From a virus, in IMG/VR virus record IMGVR_UViG_3300048592_000936, positions 1 to 37,011 of that record: a stretch of 37,011 bases of DNA, one strand, 5' to 3'. This document shows positions 22,446 to 29,519 of the stretch, piece after piece. The position numbers and the translations under genes were made by a program. Positions within the stretch are counted from its first letter, which is position 1. Each line of letters opens with the position of its first letter. The notes beneath the pieces are model-generated. The model was given only the letters and a program-made list of their open reading frames with translations. It made no database searches and had not been told where the DNA came from.

Positions 22446-22946
22446 CTACTTCACATCGTCGGTTGCTGAGCTTGTCGAAGCATCGGGCGATAATCCCCGA
22501 TTATCACCCCGCCGCTGACACCCCTCACACACCTCTTCATTGACCCCAGTCGCTGCCCATACCAGGCCACACACCACACACACGCAATCCCAACAGGGCT
22601 CACCCCACTCGTAGATCCGGTATTCGCCTGATTCAATGATGCCAACCGTGGTCAACGCCAAGCCGAAGTCGATTAAGCGCCCCCGGTTGGCCGTCTTCAA
22701 ACAGGCCATCAGGATCTCAGCATAGTGGCGGCTTAATACTGGATCAACGCCAACCCGAATCACCGGCACCCAACCCAGCGGATAAGACCCCGCCGCGATC
22801 ACTGGCCACTTGGTCCCGGCCAGCGCCGCCGCAACCTTGATCTCGACCATCCAATAGAGTTGGTCCAGCTCGCCCATGCGCCTGGCACCGTCGATGATCC
22901 GCTCTAGATTCTTGGTCGTGTGCAAGTGGGTGCGTTCGTTGAACAT
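22446..22946 (-). CDS. Protein with zinc-binding C-terminus and repeat-derived tail
   Basis: The protein has 166 residues. The helical N-terminus (TTKNLERIIDGARRMGELDQ, then LYWMVEIKVAAALAG) is followed by a beta region. The Cys-rich end CWDCVCVVCGLVWAATG plus VCEGCQ is a likely zinc knuckle. The last 22 residues (RRGDNRGLSP, DASTSSATDDVK) are encoded by palindrome P7 plus a REP-like core, so the natural end was probably lost when those repeats arrived. It is the last early gene before the terminator at 22292-22332. Function unknown. Confidence 0.65.
   Translation of the reverse strand: MFNERTHLHTTKNLERIIDGARRMGELDQLYWMVEIKVAAALAGTKWPVIAAGSYPLGWVPVIRVGVDPVLSRHYAEILMACLKTANRGRLIDFGLALTTVGIIESGEYRIYEWGEPCWDCVCVVCGLVWAATGVNEEVCEGCQRRGDNRGLSPDASTSSATDDVK
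22466..22480. repeat. REP-like core TGAGCTTGTCGAAG
   Basis: Shares TGAGCYTGTCGAAG with the element at 5809-5831. It abuts palindrome P7, and both are inside the same coding region. Confidence 0.65.
22483..22511. repeat. Dispersed palindrome P7
   Basis: Core at 22489-22505, spacer tccccga. It is the only copy read through by a gene; one outer position of the right half-site departs from the consensus. Confidence 0.85.
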
Positions 22947-22948
22947 GG

Positions 22949-23263
22949 TTAGGGCTCATTTTGTAAACGAGACGGACCATACACCCCATCTGTCAACCAC
23001 TTCATGTACTCCCTGCGCTCATCGCGCTCGATCTCTTCTTCTGTCCGAATATCAACTTGCACCTTCACACACCGATTCGCCAGCACCCGGATCGTCTTGC
23101 CCGCGTGCTCCCCCTCAGTCAACTTGAGATAGAGCAGATCGCACGGCCACCCCTCATACGCAAAGACAATTGCCTCCACCTTCCCCACCGCCCCGTCCAG
23201 GTCATTGCCAGGGAAGGCAATGCGCGCCATCTCTTCATAGGTAAAATCGAATGGATCGTTCAT
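22949..23263 (-). CDS. Unknown early protein
   Basis: The protein has 104 residues. YEEMARIAFPGNDLDGAVGK, then a beta part AIVFAYEGWPCDLLYLKLTE and KTIRVLANRCVKVQVDIRTE, and a charged helix (EEEIERDERREYMKWL). It starts in TGATG overlap with the tiny membrane peptide gene before it. No family is recognised. Confidence 0.65.
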   Translation of the reverse strand: MNDPFDFTYEEMARIAFPGNDLDGAVGKVEAIVFAYEGWPCDLLYLKLTEGEHAGKTIRVLANRCVKVQVDIRTEEEIERDERREYMKWLTDGVYGPSRLQNEP

Positions 23264-23343
23264 CAGTCACCCCTTTCCGGCAACATCGTCGCGACGACCA
23301 GCACCGCGGTTAGAATAAACAGGATCAAATGGATCTCGGTCAT
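23263..23343 (-). CDS. 26-residue membrane peptide
   Basis: The peptide starts MTEIHLILFILTAVLVVATM and ends LPERGD: a single hydrophobic helix with charged ends. It starts by ATGA overlap with the upstream gene (23340-23343) and ends by TGATG overlap with the next, filling exactly the gap between them, which argues for real translation. It may be a membrane micropeptide or serve translational coupling. Confidence 0.6.
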   Translation of the reverse strand: MTEIHLILFILTAVLVVATMLPERGD

Positions 23344-23591
23344 GGTGCCTTCACCACATCTTTCCACTCGCTATGAAACTCACGACAAAATCCACAAAAG
23401 CGCTGCTGGATATCATCACGATCTGAGCTGCCCAGCCCACAGCAGAGGCACACAATGCCCGGCTGGCCATCACGCACGCCAATCGTGTAGGTCGCACAAC
23501 CGCCCGCTTCTAGTGCCGCCCGTCGGCGAGCAGCCTTCGCCCCACGTTCCGTTTCCCCGCCCGGATGGGTGTACGTTCGTTTAACTTTCAT
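23340..23591 (-). CDS. Small zinc-binding protein
   Basis: The protein has 83 residues. Basic N-terminus (MKVKRTYTHPGGETERGAKA), then VCLCCGLG and FCGFCREFH, giving a C-x-x-C / C-x-x-C zinc ribbon with a further His. It is likely to bind DNA, RNA or protein. It overlaps both neighbours (11 bases upstream, ATGA downstream). Function unknown. Confidence 0.65.
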   Translation of the reverse strand: MKVKRTYTHPGGETERGAKAARRRAALEAGGCATYTIGVRDGQPGIVCLCCGLGSSDRDDIQQRFCGFCREFHSEWKDVVKAP

Positions 23592-23844
23592 GCAACCACC
23601 CCGCCTTCACCAACGCCGCCAGCTCGTGCAGCCCCGCTTCCTGTAGACCACCACCCACCCCGTTGACAAACTGCTCCGCGCTTAGCCGTACTTCATCATT
23701 GACACCCGGATGCCGGCAAGCCAACTGGATCAACCCCACCAGGCCCATCAACGTCTGAATCGGTACTTCTATGACGACTGGCCGCCCCAAGACCCGCTTC
23801 ATCTCGGCATCCGCCCCGGCGATCAACGCTTGCTCATTAAGCAT
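23581..23844 (-). CDS. Unknown early helical protein
   Basis: The protein has 87 residues and is all-helical: ADAEMKRVLGRPVVIEVPIQ, then TLMGLVGLIQLACRHPGVND and a closing LHELAALVKAGWL. It overlaps the previous gene by 8 and the next by 11 bases. No family is recognised. Confidence 0.6.
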   Translation of the reverse strand: MLNEQALIAGADAEMKRVLGRPVVIEVPIQTLMGLVGLIQLACRHPGVNDEVRLSAEQFVNGVGGGLQEAGLHELAALVKAGWLHES

Positions 23845-24127
23845 TGGGATCCTCCGATCCTACCTCTCGAAAGCCGTTGGGCGTCTCGACCCAAAGGTCG
23901 GGCAAGGGTGGCCAGACCTCTCGGTCAGTGTCATTCGTTACCCACTGGCTGATAACCGCCGCCCGCCACCGTTCCAGCCAGGCCGCATCAATTCCCCCCA
24001 ACGTCAGATAGTCAATCGTCACTTGCATCGCATCGTTGTAACCACGTCGGTAAGCTTCTTCCGCGGTTTCATCTGGAAAGTCGGTGGCAAGTAGTTCTTC
24101 TGCGGTCATACTGTTTGGCAAGTTCAT
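23837..24127 (-). CDS. Unknown early protein downstream of the iteron region
   Basis: The protein has 96 residues. The acidic N-terminus (MTAEELLATDFPDETAEEAY) is followed by a helix-rich RGYNDAMQVTIDYLTLGG and a Trp-rich end. The start is ATG at 24127 with AAAAGGAAAAC upstream, immediately after the repeat-rich candidate origin. Function unknown. Confidence 0.6.
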   Translation of the reverse strand: MNLPNSMTAEELLATDFPDETAEEAYRRGYNDAMQVTIDYLTLGGIDAAWLERWRAAVISQWVTNDTDREVWPPLPDLWVETPNGFREVGSEDPNA

Positions 24128-24156
24128 CGCTGTTTTCCTTTTTTAGATAGCCTGAA

Positions 24157-24210
24157 ATGGTAGTTATGGTAGTTATGGTAGTTATGGTAGTTATGGTAGT
24201 TATGGTAGTT
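24157..24210 (+). repeat. Six tandem copies of the 9-mer ATGGTAGTT
   Basis: Six exact copies, followed by 42 AT-rich bases including ATATATAT and then three inverted copies (AACTACCAT) at 24253-24279. The result is a large interrupted palindrome. Confidence 0.95.
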
Positions 24211-24252
24211 AAATCGTATATATATCCCTTCTCTTCATGGTTCAGATGATTT

Positions 24253-24279
24253 AACTACCATAACTACCATAACTACCAC
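24253..24279 (-). repeat. Three inverted copies of the 9-mer
   Basis: AACTACCAT twice, then AACTACCAC. These are the reverse complement of the array at 24157-24210. Confidence 0.9.
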
Positions 24280-24361
24280 TTCAACCATTTTGCCCATATT
24301 GATACACCTATAAACTTCCTCACACTCCTGTATTTGAAATGGTAGTTTGAAGTGGTAGTTA

Positions 24362-24495
24362 TGGTAGTGAAATCAGATAAACCACTCTTCAACACCCTCG
24401 AAATGGTAGTCAAATCAGATAAACCGCTTTTTAACGCCTTCGAAGTGGTAGTCAAATCAGATAAACTACTTTTCAACGCCCTCGAAATGGTAGTT
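24362..24495 (+). repeat. 42-bp iterons
   Basis: Three full units and part of a fourth, starting at 24362, 24404, 24446 and 24488. Each begins TGGTAGT, then AAATCAGATAAAC, and ends near CCCTCGAA. The period of 42 equals four helical turns. The last unit overlaps the stop of the RepA-like gene. Confidence 0.9.
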
Positions 24496-25732
24496 AAATC
24501 AGAAGATTATTATTCTCAGCGATGGAAAAGCGCGCTGGACGGACCGTATTGATTCTTTTTATCTTGCCCGCAGCCTCCAGCCGTTTAATCCGCTTGTGAC
24601 AGTTGCTTTTATCCTGGTCGGTCATTTCCACAATCTCTGCATGGCTGGCCGATCCAAGATCCCGAATGGCCTCCAACACGGCATTGATTTGTTCCCCCTC
24701 GATCACATCCTCAGCATTACCCAGGCAGTTCCAAAGTCCTGTCTCACGATCAAAGGTCATGGCCAACTCACGCTCTTCGATATCACGCCCCGTCACCTTG
24801 AAGGTAGCCGTCTTCTGGCCACGACTACGATAAAGCCCCCACACCACATCCAACACGCCAGTCTTTGCAGTGGCACCCAACATATCGTCAACCACATCGC
24901 CATCAGTCCCGTTGCCCTTGCGATGGTGGTCAATCAGCAGGATCGTCATGTTGCGATCAATGGCGATCCGTTGTAGCTGTCCCAAGGGCAAGCTTTGCCC
25001 CGTCTGCTTGTTGGGATCACTGTCGCCCATGGCGCGGGCCAAGGTGTCGATCACAACCAGTGTATAGGAATAGCGCTCGATATCCTCCAGCAATTCATCA
25101 ATGCCCGAAGTGATCAGGGTTGGCCAGTCAAAGAAGAAGTCAATCCCGGTTTCGCCTGGTGCCCTCTGCTTCTTTAACCGATTCTTGATCCGCCGATGGC
25201 TATCTTCCAGCGCCAGGTAGAGCACTTTGCCCTGCTCAATTTGCTCTCCAAAGACCGTGCCCCCTGTCCCCACCGCCGTTGAAATCTGCAAGGCCATCCA
25301 ACTCTTGCCGATCTTGGGCCGTGCCCCCAAGCCTGCCAGGCCGGTAGGCAACAGCCCAGGGATCACATAGCGCGGTTCGGGGAACTCGGTGGCATAGAGA
25401 TCCGCGACACTCCAACGGCGCTTCTTGATCTTTGGGTCGTTGAGCCGCAACGCCGCGATGGCCGGCTGTTCTTCGGCCATTCGCTGGAAGAGCAGCCGCG
25501 CCCCCTCCAAACCGCTCTGATAATACGTGTCCAGGACCTGCTGATAGTAGGGACCGTACCAACCCATCACATCAGCCACATGGTATGTACTGGGTGTCTT
25601 ACCATCCAGGATCAACCCAATCGCATAACTCGCCTGCTTTGCCTGTGCTGGGTCTGGCCCAACCTCTTCCTCAGTCGCAAATGCCGGCACATCGATCAGC
25701 CCACCACTGAACCCATTCGTTTTCGCTGTCAT
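24494..25732 (-). CDS. RepA-like hexameric helicase/AAA ATPase
   Basis: The protein has 412 residues. After an N-terminal region, VIPGLLPTGLAGLGARPKIG followed by KSW gives Walker A near 135-144. YTLVVIDTLAR (near 223-233) is Walker B and MTILLIDHHRKG (262-273) the next RecA-fold strand, as in RSF1010 RepA and other AAA_25 proteins. The C-terminus (ASHAEIVEMTDQDKSNCHKR) is a winged helix that may read the iterons. It probably unwinds the origin just downstream. The start is ATG at 25732 with GGGGGTG upstream; its last codons lie in an iteron. Confidence 0.85.
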   Translation of the reverse strand: MTAKTNGFSGGLIDVPAFATEEEVGPDPAQAKQASYAIGLILDGKTPSTYHVADVMGWYGPYYQQVLDTYYQSGLEGARLLFQRMAEEQPAIAALRLNDPKIKKRRWSVADLYATEFPEPRYVIPGLLPTGLAGLGARPKIGKSWMALQISTAVGTGGTVFGEQIEQGKVLYLALEDSHRRIKNRLKKQRAPGETGIDFFFDWPTLITSGIDELLEDIERYSYTLVVIDTLARAMGDSDPNKQTGQSLPLGQLQRIAIDRNMTILLIDHHRKGNGTDGDVVDDMLGATAKTGVLDVVWGLYRSRGQKTATFKVTGRDIEERELAMTFDRETGLWNCLGNAEDVIEGEQINAVLEAIRDLGSASHAEIVEMTDQDKSNCHKRIKRLEAAGKIKRINTVRPARFSIAENNNLLI

Positions 25733-25803
25733 CGCCGCACCCCCGTCCGATAAGCCGTTATTATCAGACGATGGTAGAACCCGCTTCTTCGTTTAGTCTC
25801 CAC
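25729..25803 (-). CDS. Possible 24-residue leader peptide before the helicase gene
   Basis: GTG at 25803 follows AAGGAG by 6 bases. The frame (start ETKRRSGFYHR, strongly basic) crosses palindrome P8 and ends in ATGA overlap with the helicase start. It may be a coupling leader. Support is the ribosome site and overlap only. Confidence 0.35.
   Translation of the reverse strand: METKRRSGFYHRLIITAYRTGVRR
25743..25771. repeat. Dispersed palindrome P8
   Basis: Core at 25749-25765, spacer gccgtta. It lies just upstream of the helicase start. Confidence 0.85.
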
Positions 25804-25818
25804 GCCAAACTCCTTTGG

Positions 25819-26040
25819 TTACTGCGTTTTATTTCCCGCTTGTTTTTGCCGCCCCCGCTGTCGCTCTTCCCAGTCGCAACGCACGCAGTTGCCCTGCGTC
25901 GGCCGGCGATGGTAGAGCGCCTTATCCCGCTGCAGGATGGCATAAGGACCACTCTGCTCAATGTGCCGCTCACATCGGGTGCGCACACACCCGTCCACGC
26001 AGTGATAGGTATAGAGCGTCGCTAATCCACTGTTCGACAT
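25819..26040 (-). CDS. Small Cys/His-rich protein
   Basis: The protein has 73 residues. HCVDGCVRTRCERH and NCVRCDWEERQRGRQKQ suggest a zinc-binding fold (C-x3-C-x4-C and C-x-x-C). The basic C-terminus may contact nucleic acid. It overlaps the gene before it by 19 bases. Function unknown; similar small zinc proteins are common in early phage operons. Confidence 0.6.
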   Translation of the reverse strand: MSNSGLATLYTYHCVDGCVRTRCERHIEQSGPYAILQRDKALYHRRPTQGNCVRCDWEERQRGRQKQAGNKTQ

Positions 26041-26501
26041 TGTTCGTGATCTGCCGTCTGCTGCTCAGCCATTGCCCGCCCATAGTGCGCCATCCAGATC
26101 GTACAAAGCAGCCCCAAGCGCTCTGGGTAGTCGGTCGCCTCCAGGTTGCTTGTGATCTCCATCCGATTGAAGACCCCCTCTAACAACCGTGACCGGATCG
26201 TAATTACCAGGTTGGGCCTGTGGGCATCATCGCGTGGTAGCCCTACGCTGGCCATGGTATCCACCGGCAGATCGTTGATACTACTTTGGCCGAAGATAAC
26301 CACTTCGCCACCCTGCAGGGTCGGCGCACCCTTCAGCCCCAACAGCGGCCGCAATGGTTCCCACTTGGCCAAATAGGCACGCAGCAGCTTGGCGGCCGCC
26401 GCCTGTTGGGCCTGCTCGGCTGCGGCCTGGGCAGCGCGCGCTCTTTCCTCCGCTAGTTGCTTGACCCCCACATGGGCAATATATAAGTTAGTTAGGCTCA
26501 T
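26022..26501 (-). CDS. Unknown early protein with N-terminal coiled coil
   Basis: The protein has 159 residues. ATG at 26501 (AGGGGGGGACAC upstream) is chosen. The Ala/Gln-rich coiled coil (EERARAAQAAAEQAQQAAAA) is followed by a mixed alpha/beta domain (GGEVVIFGQSSINDLPVDTM, then PNLVITIRSRLLEG). It overlaps the previous gene by 14 bases. No family is recognised. Confidence 0.6.
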   Translation of the reverse strand: MSLTNLYIAHVGVKQLAEERARAAQAAAEQAQQAAAAKLLRAYLAKWEPLRPLLGLKGAPTLQGGEVVIFGQSSINDLPVDTMASVGLPRDDAHRPNLVITIRSRLLEGVFNRMEITSNLEATDYPERLGLLCTIWMAHYGRAMAEQQTADHEQCRTVD

Positions 26502-26721
26502 GTGTCCCCCCCTGCTCGAACAGCCCTGGTTGTGTCGGCGTCGCATGTTGTTTGGCAAAGCCCTTGATCCCATCCAGCGCCGCCATCGCCGCGTCGCATT
26601 CCGCCAACTTGTGCAGCCGCTTGGGGTGCCCCTCCTTAAAAACCTGTAGGCGCATCAGCCGTTCGCCGACAATAAAGCGGTAGAGCGTGTTATACCGCTT
26701 GCGCAGCTCTTCTTCACTCAT
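26488..26721 (-). CDS. Unknown early helical protein
   Basis: The protein has 77 residues. SEEELRKRYNTLYRFIVGER and LHKLAECDAAMAALDGIKGF are two long helices, and PTQPGLFE near the end resembles a beta-clamp-binding peptide (QPGLF), so contact with the host sliding clamp is possible. It starts with ATGA overlap. Confidence 0.6.
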   Translation of the reverse strand: MSEEELRKRYNTLYRFIVGERLMRLQVFKEGHPKRLHKLAECDAAMAALDGIKGFAKQHATPTQPGLFEQGGTHEPN

Positions 26722-26936
26722 GAACCCTCCTCTTCGGTAATCGCACTGAGCTCGGCCAGGTCGAGCAGATTAGACTGGCACTTCACCACAAATTGCAGCA
26801 ACGAACTGCGCGTTTCGGCATCCCTGGCCGCATCTACCAAACGCTCCAGATCAACCACCAATTCGCGGTTGCGCTGTTGCGAAGATGCGATCAGGCTCCG
26901 CCAACGCGTCTTACCGACGCGCGGTTTGTAAGCCAT
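26718..26936 (-). CDS. Unknown small helical early protein
   Basis: The protein has 72 residues. MAYKPRVGKTRWRSLIASSQ (basic) and then helices with VVDLERLVDAARDAETRSSL. ATG at 26936 has AGGAG 5 bases upstream; a GTG 6 bases earlier is possible. It ends in ATGA overlap. Function unknown. Confidence 0.6.
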   Translation of the reverse strand: MAYKPRVGKTRWRSLIASSQQRNRELVVDLERLVDAARDAETRSSLLQFVVKCQSNLLDLAELSAITEEEGS

Positions 26937-27000
26937 TTCCACTCCTGTGTAATAAAAAAGTTAGTAGAGATTAGGTGAAGGTCTTGACCAGCAGGCAGAA

Positions 27001-27038
27001 GTGCGGTACCATCGAGGCACGATGGGATTTAACCGCAC
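27001..27038 (-). terminator. Hairpin after the early recombinase gene
   Basis: Arms GTGCGGT/ACCGCAC with inner CCATCG/CGATGG. It lies 15 bases beyond the recombinase stop. It lacks a T run, so it may be an mRNA stabiliser or recombination-related element instead. Confidence 0.45.
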
Positions 27039-27052
27039 GCCGCCGCACCCGG

Positions 27053-28243
27053 TTAGAACTCGAATCGCATGTTCTGGTACAATGTTTCCGAATAGTCATC
27101 CACTGGATCGTCCAGTACCTCACGAACGTAGATACCCGTCGTAGCCAAACTCTCGTGATGGAGGCGTTCCCGCAGCGCCTCCAGATCACGATTCCCCTTG
27201 CGATAGCGATGGGCAAAGGTGTGCCGCAAGTCATGCACCCGCAGCTCATTCGGTCGCTCCAGCCCCGCCAGCCGTGCCACCGTCCCCAAAATCCGCCCAA
27301 CGCTCTTCTCACTCAAATGCCCCGTCGCCTCGGTGACATTCGTCAGATTCTTCAAACCGTGCGTAACATGAGGGATAAAAACATAATCATCCGCAGCCAG
27401 GTCATCCGGGTGCCGGCCGCTCACCTTCAGATAGTGGACCAGCGCATGGTAGACCCGATTGGGTAGCGGATCACTCTGCATCTTGTTGCCCTTGCCCCGC
27501 CACTCATAGACCCACGACCCCGGCTGATTCCGGTTGGGGCGAATCTTGCCCCACTGCATACTCACCACTTCCGCATTCCGATACCCCGTCATCAGGTAAG
27601 TGAGGATTAGCGCATAGTTGCGCGCCCCCAACATCGTGAACTTCCGTTCATCCAGATAGGTAATCAGCTTGCCCGTCTCGACAGTGGTCAGCACACGCGC
27701 ATGGCCATAGACCTTCGTGCGCGCCCGCTGCACATTGCTGCCGCTGAAGGGATTCGCCCGCGTCCGCCCAGTGCGATCCATGAAGGCCGTCACCTCCACG
27801 CCATCGACCAGGCCGCGCTCTTGGATCACAAAGGTGTAGAAGCTGGAGCAGGCCGCCAGCCGTTGGTTGATCGAAGCCGGCCCCAAGCCCTGCTCGGTTA
27901 GCGCCTCCTGCCACATGCGCACATGTTCCGCCGTCGCTTCCCAGGGCCGCACCGTGCGCCCATCCGGATAGCGCAGCGAGGCCAGATAGTCTAGCCACTC
28001 CGCGCTGCCATACTCATAGCTACGTCGGGTGTGCGCGCTGCCACTCTTCCCCAGCTTCGTCTTCAGCCAGGCATCGCGTAGGCGATCCCACAGCCGGCGC
28101 ATCCCTTCATCCGCCCCGGCATAGGCCCCACTCCAGATCGCCGCAAAGCTATCTGCCTGCTTGATCGCCGGCAACACAATGGCATACTGCTCTTCTTCTG
28201 CGATGATGGCTTCAACGATGGCACCTTCCGGCTGCTCCATCAC
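27053..28243 (-). CDS. Tyrosine recombinase 1 (early operon)
   Basis: The protein has 396 residues. It has an N-terminal SAM-like core-binding domain (about 90-170) and a catalytic domain with Arg222 (MTGYRNAEV), Lys251 (RGKGNK), His337-x-x-Arg340 (HDLRHTFAHRY), His363 (HHES) and nucleophile Tyr372 (TTGIYVR). All catalytic positions appear intact. It lies in the early lytic operon and is not the integrase next to attP, so it may resolve multimers, act on the dispersed palindromes, or integrate at another site. GTG at 28243 or ATG at 28240 follows AGGAG. Confidence 0.88.
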   Translation of the reverse strand: MMEQPEGAIVEAIIAEEEQYAIVLPAIKQADSFAAIWSGAYAGADEGMRRLWDRLRDAWLKTKLGKSGSAHTRRSYEYGSAEWLDYLASLRYPDGRTVRPWEATAEHVRMWQEALTEQGLGPASINQRLAACSSFYTFVIQERGLVDGVEVTAFMDRTGRTRANPFSGSNVQRARTKVYGHARVLTTVETGKLITYLDERKFTMLGARNYALILTYLMTGYRNAEVVSMQWGKIRPNRNQPGSWVYEWRGKGNKMQSDPLPNRVYHALVHYLKVSGRHPDDLAADDYVFIPHVTHGLKNLTNVTEATGHLSEKSVGRILGTVARLAGLERPNELRVHDLRHTFAHRYRKGNRDLEALRERLHHESLATTGIYVREVLDDPVDDYSETLYQNMRFEF

Positions 28244-28317
28244 AACTACACTCCTGTGACTTTACTTTTTTACATTTTTTCGAGGGCATTGATTTCGACC
28301 CCTGAGCGGGTCAAACG

Positions 28318-28346
28318 TCGGGCGATAAGGCGTTGTTATCGCTCGA
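28318..28346. repeat. Dispersed palindrome P9
   Basis: Core at 28324-28340, spacer ggcgttg. It supplies the TAA stop of the zinc-ribbon gene and lies upstream of recombinase 1. Confidence 0.85.
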
Positions 28347-28575
28347 TGGGTTGAACAACCGCTCGGCCCTCTAACGACTCCAGCAGCTCAGCTAGGATGT
28401 ATTCGTTATCATCATCGCTATGCTCCACCCAGGTTTCACCACACTGCCGGCAGCGATAGTACGCACCAGGCGGATCGTGCTCCTCATCCTCGTCAACGTT
28501 CCAACTGCGACAGGCCGGGCACTGGGGATCAGGCGCAGCCACCGCCTGCACTAAGGTCTCAGTTGCTTCTGACAT
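28336..28575 (-). CDS. Small zinc-ribbon protein
   Basis: The protein has 79 residues. PQCPACRSWNVDEDEEHDPP and YYRCRQCGETWVEH form a classic two-CxxC zinc ribbon; the remainder is acidic. The start is MSEATETL at 28575 with GGAGGAG upstream, overlapping the ribbon-helix-helix gene by 17 bases. It could modulate transcription or replication early after infection. Confidence 0.7.
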   Translation of the reverse strand: MSEATETLVQAVAAPDPQCPACRSWNVDEDEEHDPPGAYYRCRQCGETWVEHSDDDNEYILAELLESLEGRAVVQPIER

Positions 28576-28750
28576 TGACCGGCTCCTCCTTCCCACCAGC
28601 TTCCATCTTGGGCAATTCCCGCTCGACATACTGTTCAACGGCAAAGCGAATGTGATCAGACAACCGTGGGCTAACACTTTGCGCAGCGATCTTCTCCAGC
28701 GCCAGTTTGAGCTCAGGTCCACATCTGACCATAGGCAAAAATTCATTCAT
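28559..28750 (-). CDS. Ribbon-helix-helix early regulator (Cro-like position)
   Basis: The protein has 63 residues. MVRCGPELKLALEKIAAQSV, then SPRLSDHIRFAVEQYVEREL matches the Arc/CopG ribbon-helix-helix pattern. ATG at 28750 with GGAG AGGAG upstream. It is the first gene of the early minus operon, divergent from the XRE repressor, where a Cro-like regulator is expected. It could bind the 17-bp palindrome at 28813-28829. Confidence 0.7.
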   Translation of the reverse strand: MNEFLPMVRCGPELKLALEKIAAQSVSPRLSDHIRFAVEQYVERELPKMEAGGKEEPVNVRSN

Positions 28751-28804
28751 CGGATAATCTCCTCTCCCAATGCTCACAAAACCATTTTTTGATGATTTAT
28801 GAGC

Positions 28805-28832
28805 ATTTTATCACAATGTAATACATTGTAAA
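28805..28832 (-). promoter_or_regulatory. Early promoter with embedded 17-bp palindromic operator
   Basis: Minus strand TTTACA (28827-28832), 16-base spacer, TAAAAT (28805-28810). The perfect palindrome ACAATGTA-a-TACATTGT (28813-28829) fills the spacer, so a bound repressor would block polymerase. ATGAGCAT recurs at 28798 and 28903 as a further repeat of the region. Confidence 0.8.
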
Positions 28833-28901
28833 GACCCAATTTCCACAATACAATCATTTTACTGGCTCAACATCCACGAAACGGAAATAATTGTAGACTT
28901 T

Positions 28902-29354
28902 ATGAGCATGAACGCACAGACTCATGATTCCAAAGAAATGGCAAAACGTTTACTTCTTAGTCGTCGAGACTATGGTTGGAACCAAGACGATCTGTCTAAA
29001 AAATCTGGCGTAAGCAGAGGATATATTTCCAACATAGAGAGAGGGTATACCGCTAATGTTGGACTCGAAGTTGTCTTTGCTTTGGCTAATGCGCTTAACG
29101 TTTCTGTTGAATATCTGATCGGTCTAACAGATGATCCACTTGGTGGTCTACCTGCCAATGAAGAAGATGAGAATACGATTCGAATTGAAGTAGCCCAGAC
29201 CACAACTCGCCTGCTCGTCAAGCGTCTCATAGACCTCTTCCTCACCATGCCCCGACGCGATCAAGATCTGCTAATTACGATGGCGCAAGCCATGTCTATA
29301 GCAGACCAACCACGCATTATCGGAGATGACATAGATGGAGGAGATCGACGTTGA
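28902..29354 (+). CDS. XRE-family lysogeny repressor
   Basis: The protein has 150 residues. The N-terminal HTH is LLLSRRDYGWNQDDLSKKSG, then VSRGYISNIERGYTANVGLE and ALANALNVSVEYLIGLTDDP, a textbook Cro/CI-type domain. The C-terminal half is helical (TTRLLVKRLIDLFLTMPRRD) and probably dimerises; no LexA-type peptidase motif is seen. It is divergent from the early operon with the operator between. The local DNA is more AT-rich than the rest. ATG at 28902 or 28908 is possible. Confidence 0.85.
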   Translation: MSMNAQTHDSKEMAKRLLLSRRDYGWNQDDLSKKSGVSRGYISNIERGYTANVGLEVVFALANALNVSVEYLIGLTDDPLGGLPANEEDENTIRIEVAQTTTRLLVKRLIDLFLTMPRRDQDLLITMAQAMSIADQPRIIGDDIDGGDRR

Positions 29355-29448
29355 CCGGCTGCGCTTGTTGTTACGAATTATTTGGCGCTTGCGGCGACGC
29401 AAACGCGTTTGGTTAGTGTTGAGAGATCAAGGTTGGGAAGTTTTGTAA
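29335..29448 (+). CDS. Small basic protein overlapping the repressor gene
   Basis: The protein has 37 residues, starting MEEIDVDRLRLLLRIIWRLR and then RRKRVWLVLRDQGWEVL. It overlaps the repressor end by 20 bases with GGAG 9 bases before ATG. The Arg-rich amphipathic helix could bind nucleic acid or membrane. It is plausible but short. Confidence 0.4.
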   Translation: MEEIDVDRLRLLLRIIWRLRRRKRVWLVLRDQGWEVL

Positions 29449-29519
29449 ATCGTCGAAGCCTAATTTAGTTGCTCAATTGGCCGCTCACATTGCACCCCCC
29501 GAGCGAGAAAGTGACTGCC

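Larger units (their letters stand above)
24157..24495. other. Candidate replication origin (iterons and AT-rich core)
   Basis: This gap of about 365 bases after the RepA-like helicase gene holds the 9-mer arrays, an AT-rich stretch (24211-24252) and 42-bp iterons (24362-24495). Iterons beside a replication helicase gene are typical of theta origins. No convincing gene lies here: a minus frame at 24273-24476 exists only because 42 is a multiple of three. Confidence 0.65.

Noticed and set aside
24273-24476. Minus-strand gene of 67 residues with internal repeats
   Set aside because: The frame is open only because the iteron period is a multiple of three; there is no ribosome site and the DNA repeats explain it.
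24157-24495. CRISPR array
   Set aside because: The 9-mers have no spacers and the 42-bp units are repeats throughout, with no unique spacers and no cas genes.
26943-27052. Second attP beside recombinase 1
   Set aside because: A short tRNA-like string (GGTTAAATCCC on the minus strand) is better explained by the hairpin at 27001-27038, and no tRNA arms can be formed.
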